A stretch of 7,185 nucleotides of DNA. Origin: Eubacteriales bacterium (GTDB lineage: Bacteria > Bacillota > Clostridia > Christensenellales > CAG-138). Each line of letters opens with the position of its first letter. Positions within the stretch are counted from its first letter, which is position 1. Position numbers and translations under genes: made by a program. Under the pieces are notes generated by a model. That model worked only from the letters and a program-made list of their open reading frames with translations, did not search any database and was not told the DNA's origin. The DNA is taken from NCBI GenBank assembly GCA_028703645.1, contig JAQVML010000060.1:1-7185 (forward strand). The letters run 5' to 3'. Shown in pieces: positions 1 through 6,530 of this stretch.

Positions 1-1
1 A

Positions 2-595
2 AAAGCGGTTCGGCAAAAAGGCGTTCAGATCGGCATCGTCGTCGGCGGCGGTAACATCATGCGCGGCAGAAGCGCCGAAGGGATGGAGCGCAATCGCGCG
101 GATCATATGGGAATGCTCGCAACTGCAATCAACGCTCTCGCGCTGCAGGACGCGCTGGAATCCGCCGGAGTGCCTTGTGTGGTGCAGTCTGCGGTGGAGA
201 TGGACCGCTTTTGCGAATCATTTACCGCAAGAGGCGCAAAGCAAGCGCTGGAAGAGGGCAAGGTCGTGATCTTTGCCTGCGGCAGCGGATGCCCCTTTTT
301 CTCGACGGACACGGCGGCGGCTCTCCGCGCGGCGGAGATTGGCGCTGACGCGCTGCTGCTCGCCAAGAACATAGACGCGATCTATTCCGCGGACCCGAAG
401 CTTGACCCGAACGCGATTCGTTACAGCCGCATCAGCTACGACCGCGTCGTTGCGGAGAATCTCCGCGCGACCGACCTGACCGCGATTACGCTCTGTAAAG
501 AACAGAAAATTCCGATTTGGGCCTTTGCGCTGGATCAAATCGAGCAAATTTTCGAGGACGAATCGATCGGAACGCATATCGTCGAAAAAGAGTAA
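2..595 (+). CDS. pyrH: UMP kinase (uridylate kinase), 3' part only
   Basis: Cytoplasmic enzyme that phosphorylates UMP to UDP with ATP in pyrimidine nucleotide synthesis; bacterial PyrH belongs to the amino acid kinase fold and is normally a hexamer. The reading frame is open from base 2, so the start and roughly the first 40 residues lie outside the window; 197 residues are visible against a usual total near 240. Family motifs seen: VVGGGNIMRG (visible residues 13-22), DHMGMLAT (34-41), the nucleotide-site loop GSGCPFFSTDTAAALRAAEI (94-113), IDAIYSADP (124-132), and the C-terminal ESIGTHI (187-193). The loop normally reads GTGNP(F/Y)F; here Thr is Ser and Asn is Cys. The gene ends in tandem TAA stops. 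It is normally preceded by rpsB and tsf, which would lie to the left. Identification is secure; the exact effect of the loop change is unknown. Confidence 0.97.
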   Translation, partial: KAVRQKGVQIGIVVGGGNIMRGRSAEGMERNRADHMGMLATAINALALQDALESAGVPCVVQSAVEMDRFCESFTARGAKQALEEGKVVIFACGSGCPFFSTDTAAALRAAEIGADALLLAKNIDAIYSADPKLDPNAIRYSRISYDRVVAENLRATDLTAITLCKEQKIPIWAFALDQIEQIFEDESIGTHIVEKE

Positions 596-634
596 TAAAT
601 GAAAGATTTCGCCTTGCGATGCGTCAATTCCCCT

Positions 635-659
635 AAATCGCGAGGCGATTTCGCTTTTT
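635..659 (+). terminator. Possible weak intrinsic terminator after pyrH
   Basis: A perfect 7-bp inverted repeat AAATCGC / GCGATTT (635-641 and 645-651) with a 3-base loop is followed by CGC and then five T (655-659). The stem is short, its outer pairs are A-T, and the T-run is displaced by three bases, so it would be a weak or partial terminator at best. It lies in the only gap above 100 bases, between pyrH and frr, and a promoter-like sequence follows it, which fits a boundary between transcription units. Read-through into frr is still likely. Confidence 0.35.
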
Positions 660-687
660 GGGATAAATTGAACCGGCAAGATCGGGC

Positions 688-717
688 TTGAATCAATGGC
701 ATCAACTATAGTAGAAT
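688..717 (+). promoter_or_regulatory. Candidate sigma-A-type promoter upstream of frr
   Basis: TTGAAT (688-693) and TAGAAT (712-717) are separated by 18 bases. They match the TTGACA and TATAAT consensus at 4 and 5 of 6 positions. Transcription would begin near 724, leaving a leader of only about 19 bases that still contains the Shine-Dalgarno AGGAGG at 729-734. The position after a terminator-like hairpin is suggestive, but hexamer matches of this quality occur by chance. Confidence 0.35.
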
Positions 718-728
718 AAAAGACATAC

Positions 729-734
729 AGGAGG
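729..734 (+). promoter_or_regulatory. Strong ribosome binding site for frr
   Basis: A complete AGGAGG lies 8 bases before the ATG at 743. It fixes the frr start and is the best Shine-Dalgarno in the window, consistent with a highly expressed translation factor. Confidence 0.85.
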
Positions 735-742
735 ATTGGATC

Positions 743-1300
743 ATGGCAAGTGATATTTTAGACAGCACGAAAGAACGGATGAATAAGACCATTGCCGTGC
801 TCAAGACAGAGCTCGGCGGCCTTCGCGCAGGCCGCGCCAACGCGCAGCTGCTCGACCGCATCCTGGTGGACTATTACGGAACGCCGACGCCGATTCCGCA
901 GCTCGGTAACGTCTCCACGCCGGAACCGCGCATGCTTTTGATCTCCGTTTGGGATAACAAAGCGATTCCCGCGGTAGAGAAAGCAATTCAAAAATCTGAT
1001 CTTGGCATCAATCCGTCCAACGATGGAAAAGTGATTCGCCTGATCTTTCCGGAGCTTAACGAAGAGCGCAGAAAAGAGCTTGTGAAGGTCGTCAAGAAAA
1101 AAGGCGAAGAGAGCAAGGTTGCAATTCGCGCCATTCGTCGCGACGCGAACGAGCAGATCAAGAAGGAAGAAAAAGACAAACTCATCACGGAAGACGATCG
1201 TAAATCTCTTGACGATAAGGTGCAAAAGCTCACGGACGATCTGATCAAAGAGATCGACAGCGTACTTGCCGCCAAGGAAAAGGAAATTCTCGCCGTTTGA
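743..1300 (+). CDS. frr: Ribosome recycling factor
   Basis: RRF acts in the cytoplasm with EF-G to split post-termination ribosomes into subunits so they can re-initiate. At 185 residues it is exactly the usual family length and collinear with the E. coli protein. Visible landmarks: LRAGRANAQLLD (27-38) and DYYGTPTPIPQLGNV (43-57) at the junction of the helical arm and domain II, AVEKAIQKSDLGINP (77-91), EERRKEL (107-113), and IRRDAN (131-136), which contains the conserved arginine at position 132. The C-terminal part is a charged long helix completing the three-helix bundle of domain I. The ATG is supported by AGGAGG 8 bases upstream. Its TGA stop shares its last base with the ATG of the following small gene, so the two are probably translationally coupled. 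Nothing unusual in the protein. Confidence 0.98.
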   Translation: MASDILDSTKERMNKTIAVLKTELGGLRAGRANAQLLDRILVDYYGTPTPIPQLGNVSTPEPRMLLISVWDNKAIPAVEKAIQKSDLGINPSNDGKVIRLIFPELNEERRKELVKVVKKKGEESKVAIRAIRRDANEQIKKEEKDKLITEDDRKSLDDKVQKLTDDLIKEIDSVLAAKEKEILAV

Positions 1301-1533
1301 TGAATCTCATTGGATTACCGCTGGATCGAGCAACGGAACTGCTCTCCAATGCCGGAATCGTTTTTTCTGCTGAAGAAACGCGTAGTAAAAAAGGCGTAGA
1401 AGGCGGGATGGACGCGCGCATCGTTCGGCAAAGGACGAATACAGACGGAAGCTTGTCTCTGCTCTATGCGCTGTTTCGCACAGAACCGCTGCAGGAAGAC
1501 ACGCAACCGCCTCACTCGATCAACGAGAAATAA
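1300..1533 (+). CDS. Small protein with PASTA-like sequence pattern, function unknown
   Basis: I do not recognise a named family. The 77-residue product starts at an ATG that overlaps the frr stop (TGATG); a TTG one codon earlier is also in frame. No good Shine-Dalgarno is close (AAGGAAAAGGA around 1274-1284 is about 15 bases off), so coupling to frr is the likely route of translation. Residues 3-22 (LIGLPLDRATELLSNAGIVF) resemble the start of a PASTA repeat: short strand, G-x(4)-A-x(2)-L helix, then a glycine turn and strand. Residues 38-61 (IVRQRTNTDG then SLSLLYALFR) resemble its second half, where PASTA units carry G-x-V-x-x-Q-x-P and a final strand. There is no signal peptide or membrane segment, unlike PASTA domains in penicillin-binding proteins or PknB kinases, so any fold would be cytoplasmic. 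The last 15 residues look disordered. Codon use matches its neighbours and the spacing is operon-like, which supports a real gene. The PASTA link is inference from pattern only. Confidence 0.72.
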   Translation: MNLIGLPLDRATELLSNAGIVFSAEETRSKKGVEGGMDARIVRQRTNTDGSLSLLYALFRTEPLQEDTQPPHSINEK

Positions 1534-1556
1534 TCTGGATAGTTTGAATGGATTTA

Positions 1557-1586
1557 GAGGTGCAGGGTGCTTTCGCGCTGCACCTC
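1557..1586 (+). promoter_or_regulatory. Stable RNA hairpin in the uppS leader
   Basis: GAGGTGCAG (1557-1565) and CTGCACCTC (1578-1586) form a perfect 9-bp stem. After a G-G mismatch, three further pairs (1567-1569 with 1574-1576, one of them G-U) can close a 4-base loop. No T-run follows (the next bases are GATCTGTAACGG), so it is not a standard intrinsic terminator on either strand. It ends 10 bases before the weak G-rich ribosome site of uppS. It could be an mRNA processing or stability element, or a modulator of uppS translation; none of these roles is shown by sequence alone. Confidence 0.6.
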
Positions 1587-1604
1587 GATCTGTAACGGGG
1601 GTAT

Positions 1605-2357
1605 ATGGCAAAATACAGCGAAGAAGAAATCCGCGCGTTTGGTCTCGTCAAAGAGGCGCTGCCCAAACATGTAGCGGTCATTATGGACGGAAACGGACGC
1701 TGGGCGAAGGCGAAAAAGCTTCCGCGCAGTGCGGGACATCGCGCGGGCGTGGATCGACTGCGCGGGATCATTCGTATGTCCTCCGATCTGGGCATTACTT
1801 CGCTGACGCTCTATGCGTTTTCAACCGAAAACTGGAAACGTCCTTCGGACGAAGTCGGCACGCTGATGGCGCTCCTGATCGAATACTTCACAAAAGAGAT
1901 CGACGAGCTGCTTGCCAACAATGTTCGCATTCGCATCATCGGCGCTTATGAAGGATTCGCTCCCACGGTTCGCGCGGTCATTGAGCGGGCGATGAAGCGA
2001 ACGGAAAGCAACGATGGTCTGAACCTGAATATCGCGCTCAACTACGGTAGCCACGCGGAGATTTTGCGTGCGGCAAACCTCGCGATGCAGCAGGCGCTTG
2101 CGCAAGGAAAGAGCGAGATCACGGCGCAAATGCTGGAGAGTAACTTCTATACGTCCGGTCAACCGGATGTGGATCTGCTCATTCGCACGAGCGGAGAGCA
2201 GCGTATTTCAAATTTTTTGCTCTATCAAATCTCCTATGCGGAGTTTTTGTTCCCCGAAGAGTATTGGCCTGATTTTTCCGACGAGGCGTATCTTGTCGCG
2301 CTGCGCGCGTATCAAAGCCGCTCCCGCAGATTTGGCGGATTGGAGGAGAATGCATGA
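1605..2357 (+). CDS. uppS: Undecaprenyl diphosphate synthase (cis-prenyltransferase)
   Basis: Condenses eight isopentenyl diphosphates onto farnesyl diphosphate to give C55 undecaprenyl diphosphate, the lipid carrier for peptidoglycan and other wall polymers; a soluble or membrane-associated dimer. The 250 residues are of typical length. Motifs in order: HVAVIMDGNGRWA (22-34) with the catalytic Asp28, GHRAGVDRL (44-52), LTLYAFSTENWKRP (67-80), LNYGSHAEIL (145-154), and DLLIRTSGEQRISNFLLYQ (190-208) followed by YAEFLFPEEYWPDF (211-224). The NYG-G-R pattern usual for the family is NYG-S-H here. The ATG at 1605 is the only sensible start; its ribosome site is poor (GGGGG at 1597-1601, only 3 bases away). 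The stop overlaps the cdsA start in ATGA. The neighbours dxr and ispG feed the same pathway. Identification is secure. Confidence 0.97.
   Translation: MAKYSEEEIRAFGLVKEALPKHVAVIMDGNGRWAKAKKLPRSAGHRAGVDRLRGIIRMSSDLGITSLTLYAFSTENWKRPSDEVGTLMALLIEYFTKEIDELLANNVRIRIIGAYEGFAPTVRAVIERAMKRTESNDGLNLNIALNYGSHAEILRAANLAMQQALAQGKSEITAQMLESNFYTSGQPDVDLLIRTSGEQRISNFLLYQISYAEFLFPEEYWPDFSDEAYLVALRAYQSRSRRFGGLEENA
2342..2348 (+). promoter_or_regulatory. Ribosome binding site for cdsA inside the uppS end
   Basis: GGAGGAG lies within the last codons of uppS, five bases before the cdsA ATG at 2354. It gives cdsA an independent initiation signal even though the two genes overlap in ATGA, and it selects this ATG over an out-of-frame ATG at 2350. 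Confidence 0.75.
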
Positions 2358-3169
2358 AGACGAGGATTATCGTTGGCGTCTTGCTGGTTCTCCTGCTGAT
2401 TCTTGTGCTCTTTGTTGGCGGGTTTCTGCTGTTGAGCGTACTCGCGCTGTTTTCGCTGGCGGCCATCTACGAGATGGGGCAGACGTTTCGCAAAAAGAGC
2501 TATGATCCGATTCTGATTCCGGCATATGTGTTCGCAATTGCGTACCCGTTTGTCTATTTTTACCTTGGGATGCTGCCCATGTTCGTGCTCTATATGGCGA
2601 GCGTGATGACCACGATAATCTGGTCGCTGTTCACCAAGCGGCATACCACAAATGATATCATTCCGTCCTTGTTCATACTCAATTATCCAACGCTGTTTTT
2701 AATGTGTATGCTGCTTGTGTATTATAGCTTTGGCAGACCGATTGCGCTCGTTGCCGCAGGCATGGCATACGCCGCGCCGGAATGCGCGGATACGTTTGCC
2801 TACTTTGGCGGCACCTTCCTCGGTAAACACAAACTCTGCCCGACCATCAGCCCGAAAAAGACGGTAGAAGGCGCGGTCTTTGCGCTCATCGGCGGAACCG
2901 CGTTTGGCTTTGCCATGTATCATCTCCAGCATCTATGGGGCGCAAATATCAACATGACGGTTCTGGTGCTGCTCGGCCTTGGATGCGGGCTGTTCTCGCA
3001 GTTTGGCGATCTGTTTGCGTCGCTACTAAAGCGCTGGGCGGGCGTGAAAGATTTTTCCAGCGTGTTTCCGGGTCACGGCGGTATCATCGACCGCATCGAC
3101 AGCATTATGTTCTGTACTCCGGTCGTACTTTGCGTGTTTTTATTCATGCAAAAGTTCGCCGCATTCTGA
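2354..3169 (+). CDS. cdsA: Phosphatidate cytidylyltransferase (CDP-diacylglycerol synthase)
   Basis: Integral membrane enzyme that joins CTP and phosphatidic acid to form CDP-diacylglycerol, the precursor of phosphatidylglycerol, cardiolipin and other phospholipids. The 271-residue protein has roughly eight hydrophobic segments, starting with residues 5-37. The CDP-diglyceride synthetase signature is complete at residues 223-249: S-L-L-K-R, then K-D, then F-P-G-H-G-G-I-I-D-R-I-D. The upstream conserved stretch is also present: CADTFAYFGG (144-153), GKHKL (157-161) and ISPKKTVEG (165-173). The ATG overlaps the uppS stop by four bases (ATGA) and is preceded by GGAGGAG at 2342-2348, five bases away, which settles the start. 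The family normally sits directly after uppS in Firmicutes. Nothing is missing or truncated. Confidence 0.97.
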   Translation: MKTRIIVGVLLVLLLILVLFVGGFLLLSVLALFSLAAIYEMGQTFRKKSYDPILIPAYVFAIAYPFVYFYLGMLPMFVLYMASVMTTIIWSLFTKRHTTNDIIPSLFILNYPTLFLMCMLLVYYSFGRPIALVAAGMAYAAPECADTFAYFGGTFLGKHKLCPTISPKKTVEGAVFALIGGTAFGFAMYHLQHLWGANINMTVLVLLGLGCGLFSQFGDLFASLLKRWAGVKDFSSVFPGHGGIIDRIDSIMFCTPVVLCVFLFMQKFAAF

Positions 3170-3204
3170 AAGACAGCGCGGTGGAATCACTGCGCATACG
3201 GTAA

Positions 3205-4374
3205 ATGATGATAAAACAAATCTCAGTGCTGGGATGTACCGGCTCAATCGGCAGGCAATCTCTTGACGTCATCGCTTCCCATCCGGAAGAGATGGCGCTC
3301 TTTGGCATTGCGGCAAGAAGCGGTATCGATACACTCATTGAACAAACAAACCGGTTTAGGCCGCGCGTGGTTGCCTGCGAAACGGCGTTTGACACAACGT
3401 TGCTGCCCGAGGGCACGGAAGTGATTCTCGGCGCCGGTGCAACGAGTAAGCTCGCCGCCATGCAGGAAGCGGACGTCGTCGTCAACGGCGTCAGCGGCTT
3501 TTCCGCGCTTGCGCCGCTGATTGAATCGCTCAAGGCGGGCAAACGCGTCGCCCTCGCTAACAAGGAGAGCATCGTTTGCGGGAAGCGCCTGATCGACCAC
3601 GTGCTCGCGGAATATTCGGGCGAGATTTTGCCCGTGGACAGTGAACAAAGCGCAATCTTTCAATGCCTGCAAAATGGGAAAAAGAAAGAAGTCGACAGGC
3701 TGATTTTAACCGCGTCCGGCGGCCCGTTTTGGCGCATGCCGCGCGAGGAACTGAACAGCATTACGCCGGAGCAGGCGCTTGCGCACCCGACCTGGAATAT
3801 GGGAAAAAAGATCACGATCGACTCCGCAACGCTTTTTAATAAAGGACTCGAAGTGATCGAAGCGGCCTATCTGTTTGACCTTCCGGCGGAGCAGATCGAC
3901 GTTGTGATCCATCCGCAATCCATCGTACATTCCATGGTGAGCTATCGCGACGGCACCTGCATGGCGAATATGAGTAAGCCCGACATGCGACTGCCGATTC
4001 AATATGCGATCACGTACCCGGAACGAATCGCGTCCTCCTGCGCGCAGCTTTCGCTGTATCAGGAACAGCCGCTTACGTTTCACAAGCCGGATTTGGAGCG
4101 GTTTTTATCGCTCAAGATGGCGTATGAAGCGCTGAAAGCGGGGCTTTCCTGCCCGCTTGTTTATAATGGCGCAAATGAGGCGGCGGTGGAAGCATTTTGT
4201 AGCGGGACGATCGGCTTTCTGGACATTGAGCGAGTCGTAGACTATACTCTAAATCAGCATACTCCAAAGGCGCTCGATACGCTGGAAGAGATCATGCAAG
4301 AGGATCGGCTCGCGCGCGAGGTTGCAACCCAAATGGTTGAGCGCGTCAGTCAGGAAAGGCGGAACCGGTATTGA
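3205..4374 (+). CDS. dxr: 1-deoxy-D-xylulose 5-phosphate reductoisomerase
   Basis: First committed step of the MEP isoprenoid pathway: rearranges and reduces 1-deoxy-D-xylulose 5-phosphate to 2-C-methyl-D-erythritol 4-phosphate using NADPH and a divalent metal; cytoplasmic, and the target of fosmidomycin. The 389 residues are of full length. Motifs: dinucleotide loop GCTGSIGRQSLDVI (10-23), NGVSG (94-98), ALANKESIVCG (116-126), metal-site LPVDSEQSA (142-150) with Asp145 and Glu147, ASGGPF (170-175), HPTWNMGKKITIDSATL (194-210), NKGLEVIEA (212-220) with the third ligand at Glu216, IHPQSIVHSMV (235-245), and PDMRLPIQYA (259-268). An in-frame TAA directly before the ATG at 3202-3204 forces the start to 3205 or the next codon, also ATG, at 3208. 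No convincing Shine-Dalgarno is near. The TGA stop overlaps the TTG start of rseP. Confidence 0.97.
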   Translation: MMIKQISVLGCTGSIGRQSLDVIASHPEEMALFGIAARSGIDTLIEQTNRFRPRVVACETAFDTTLLPEGTEVILGAGATSKLAAMQEADVVVNGVSGFSALAPLIESLKAGKRVALANKESIVCGKRLIDHVLAEYSGEILPVDSEQSAIFQCLQNGKKKEVDRLILTASGGPFWRMPREELNSITPEQALAHPTWNMGKKITIDSATLFNKGLEVIEAAYLFDLPAEQIDVVIHPQSIVHSMVSYRDGTCMANMSKPDMRLPIQYAITYPERIASSCAQLSLYQEQPLTFHKPDLERFLSLKMAYEALKAGLSCPLVYNGANEAAVEAFCSGTIGFLDIERVVDYTLNQHTPKALDTLEEIMQEDRLAREVATQMVERVSQERRNRY

Positions 4375-5408
4375 ACACGGCAATCTCCATCTTCGCGGCG
4401 TTGGTGCTGCTGTCCCTGCTTGTGATGATTCACGAGATGGGGCATTATCTGGCGGGACGCGCGCTCGGTTTTTCGATATTGGAATTTTCCATCGGCATGG
4501 GGCCGAAGCTCCTAAAAAAGAAGGACAAACACGGAACAGAGTTTAATCTGCGCGCGTTTCCGATCGGCGGCATGTGTCGCTTTGAAGGCGAGGATGAAGA
4601 AGCCGCCAACGAACGGAGCTTTAACGCACAAAAGGTTTGGAAGCGGATCATCGTTGTTCTAGCGGGGCCGATTACCAACCTCGTTTTCGCGATTCTGCTC
4701 GCGTTTGTGACGCTGACCGCTTTTGGCGACTTTGTTCCCGCAATCTATTCCGTCGACACGGATACACCCGCCGCTGTCGCGGGGGTGCTGCCCGGAGATG
4801 TCATATTGAAAATCGATGACAAACCGGTGCGATTCTATTTTCAAACCGTCGATATGGTGCTCGCGGTAAAAACCAACGATACGACCATGACGGTCAAGCG
4901 TGACGGAGTGGAACAGACACTGCAACTGAAGAACATCTATAATGATGCGCTGGGCAAAAACAAGATCGGTGTCACCATCACCACCACCAGAGAGAGCTTT
5001 AGCGTTGGCCAGAGTGCGCTGCGTTCGGTCAATTATGTGTCGGCAACGCTTGTTGAGACGGTTCGCTTTATCGGCAGAGCGCTGCAAGGCAACGCAAGCA
5101 GCTCCGACGCGGCGGGCCCTGTCGCAATCGTTGCGATCATCAGCGAAGCGGTTCGTTCCAGTGGGGAGACCGTTCTGCGGCAACTCGTGCTCATCAGCGC
5201 GAGCTTGGGCATTATGAACCTGTTGCCGATTCCCGCGATGGATGGCGGAAGATTTGTGTTTATGCTGCTGGAAGTCGTTCGCGGAAAGCCGATTCCACAG
5301 GAAAAAGAAGGCATGATCCATTTCATCGGGCTGCTGTTGCTCTTTGGATTGATCATCTTCATGACGTTTAACGATGTTTCGAACCTGATGAATGGTACAT
5401 TCAACTAA
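4371..5408 (+). CDS. rseP: RseP/RasP-type site-2 zinc metalloprotease with PDZ domain
   Basis: Membrane-embedded S2P-family protease that cuts transmembrane segments; relatives RseP (E. coli) and RasP (B. subtilis) release sigma factors from anti-sigma factors and clear signal-peptide remnants. Visible in the 345 residues: first membrane helix (about 5-20) running into the zinc motif HEMGH (21-25), FPIGGMCRFEGE (63-74), second membrane helix (about 94-118), a single PDZ-like domain (about 120-200) with the loop AGVLPGDVIL (137-146), and a third hydrophobic region with NLLPIPAMDGGR (283-294), whose Asp291 is the expected third zinc ligand; a last helix covers about 317-331. The start is TTG at 4371, overlapping the dxr stop (TTGA), with AGGAAAGG at 4352-4359 eleven bases upstream; later TTG or GTG codons would cut into the first helix. 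The actual substrate is not shown by the sequence. Confidence 0.95.
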   Translation: MNTAISIFAALVLLSLLVMIHEMGHYLAGRALGFSILEFSIGMGPKLLKKKDKHGTEFNLRAFPIGGMCRFEGEDEEAANERSFNAQKVWKRIIVVLAGPITNLVFAILLAFVTLTAFGDFVPAIYSVDTDTPAAVAGVLPGDVILKIDDKPVRFYFQTVDMVLAVKTNDTTMTVKRDGVEQTLQLKNIYNDALGKNKIGVTITTTRESFSVGQSALRSVNYVSATLVETVRFIGRALQGNASSSDAAGPVAIVAIISEAVRSSGETVLRQLVLISASLGIMNLLPIPAMDGGRFVFMLLEVVRGKPIPQEKEGMIHFIGLLLLFGLIIFMTFNDVSNLMNGTFN

Positions 5409-5427
5409 TAAGAATAACAGAGTTGAT

Positions 5428-5433
5428 AGAGGG
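5428..5433 (+). promoter_or_regulatory. Ribosome binding site choosing the ispG start
   Basis: AGAGGG lies four bases before a GTG at 5438. A TTG fifteen bases further upstream (5423) is in the same frame but has only weak purine-rich sequence (AACAGAG) before it. The AGAGGG therefore favours GTG 5438, although the spacing is short. Confidence 0.5.
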
Positions 5434-5437
5434 TAAC

Positions 5438-6505
5438 GTGTCCAATCAAACCAAACAAGTCCTCGTCGGCGGGGTACCCGTCGGTGGAGGTGCACCGGTT
5501 TCGGTGCAATCCATGACAAATACCGACACGCGGGATGTAGAGGCCACGGTTGCGCAGATAGAGGCGCTGACGCAAGCTGGTTGCGAGATCGTGCGCTCTT
5601 CCGTCTATGATTTGAATTGCGCAAAAGCGCTCGCGAAGATCAAAAGCCGAATTCGGATTCCGATTGTGGCGGATATCCACTTTGACTATCGCCTCGCCAT
5701 TGCTGCAATGGAAAACGGCGCGGACAAGCTCCGTTTCAATCCCGGCAACATCGGCAGCGAGGAACGCGTGCGCGCGGTCGTCGACTGCGCAAAAGCGCAC
5801 CATACGCCGATTCGCATCGGCGTGAACGCGGGCTCGATCGAACCCATGCTGCGTCAGAAATACGGCGGGCCGACCACGGAAGCGATGATCGAGAGCGCGC
5901 TCAAGCATGTTGTTCTGCTCGAAAAAGAGGGCTTTACCGATATCGTACTCTCGTTGAAAGCATCCAACGTGCGCGACACGGTGGACGCCTATCGCGCGAT
6001 CAGTAAGCGTGTGGACTATCCGCTGCATGTAGGGGTCACGGAGACAGGCGACGTCGCGAGCGGCATCATCAAGTCCGCCGCGGGAATCGGGTCGCTGCTA
6101 CTGGATGGAATCGGGGACACGATTCGCGTTTCGCTGACGGACGATCCCGTCAAAGAGGTGGAAGTTGGCTTAAAGATTCTCCGCGCGGTCGGCCTACGGC
6201 GAGATGATGTCGAGATCGTGAGTTGCCCGACCTGCGGCAGAACGCGTGTGGACGTCATGCACATGGTGGAGCTGGTCAACAGTCGCCTGCCGCACAAACA
6301 GGGCTATCTCAAGGTCGCCGTGATGGGATGCGCGGTCAACGGGCCCGGCGAAGCGCGAGATGCGGACATCGGCATTGCGTTTGGCGACGGAAACGGAATT
6401 CTGTTTGAAAAAGGCGAAAAAGTGTATCACGGTCTGGCAGAGGACGTCGTGGAGCAATTGATTGCCCGCGCGAGCGAAATGCTGACCGCACAACAGAGAG
6501 AATAA
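5438..6505 (+). CDS. ispG: 4-hydroxy-3-methylbut-2-enyl diphosphate synthase (GcpE)
   Basis: Penultimate MEP-pathway enzyme: converts 2-C-methyl-D-erythritol 2,4-cyclodiphosphate to HMBPP with a [4Fe-4S] cluster and an external electron donor; cytoplasmic. From GTG 5438 the product is 355 residues, the usual size of the bacterial two-domain form. The N-terminal TIM-barrel half shows VSVQSMTNTDTRDVEAT (21-37), VADIHFDYRLA (77-87), RFNPGNIG (99-106), and RIGVNAGSIE (126-135). The C-terminal cluster domain has SCPTCGR (262-268) with Cys263 and Cys266, then GCAVNGPGEA (297-306) with Cys298 and Glu305, giving all four expected cluster ligands. A TTG start at 5423 would add five residues and cannot be excluded. 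The gene follows rseP by 29 bases and shares its pathway with dxr and uppS in the same run. Confidence 0.97.
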   Translation: MSNQTKQVLVGGVPVGGGAPVSVQSMTNTDTRDVEATVAQIEALTQAGCEIVRSSVYDLNCAKALAKIKSRIRIPIVADIHFDYRLAIAAMENGADKLRFNPGNIGSEERVRAVVDCAKAHHTPIRIGVNAGSIEPMLRQKYGGPTTEAMIESALKHVVLLEKEGFTDIVLSLKASNVRDTVDAYRAISKRVDYPLHVGVTETGDVASGIIKSAAGIGSLLLDGIGDTIRVSLTDDPVKEVEVGLKILRAVGLRRDDVEIVSCPTCGRTRVDVMHMVELVNSRLPHKQGYLKVAVMGCAVNGPGEARDADIGIAFGDGNGILFEKGEKVYHGLAEDVVEQLIARASEMLTAQQRE

Positions 6506-6530
6506 GAACACAAATTGAGTTCGTCGCACC

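Noticed and set aside
1557..1586. Hairpin before uppS as an intrinsic terminator
   Set aside because: No T-run follows on either strand, and uppS would be cut off from its operon; kept only as a leader hairpin.
1466..1951. 161-codon plus-strand frame covering the end of the small gene and the start of uppS
   Set aside because: It is frame-shifted relative to uppS, whose conserved motifs are in the other frame, and the product is Arg/Ser/Cys-rich with no domain.
4659..5624. 321-codon open frame on the minus strand across rseP and ispG
   Set aside because: It lies opposite two fully motif-supported genes, its product is rich in Arg, His and Gln without any recognisable domain, and it looks like the antisense shadow of GC-rich codons.
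5405..6028. 207-codon minus-strand frame opposite ispG
   Set aside because: Antisense to well-conserved IspG motifs; no ribosome site or domain.
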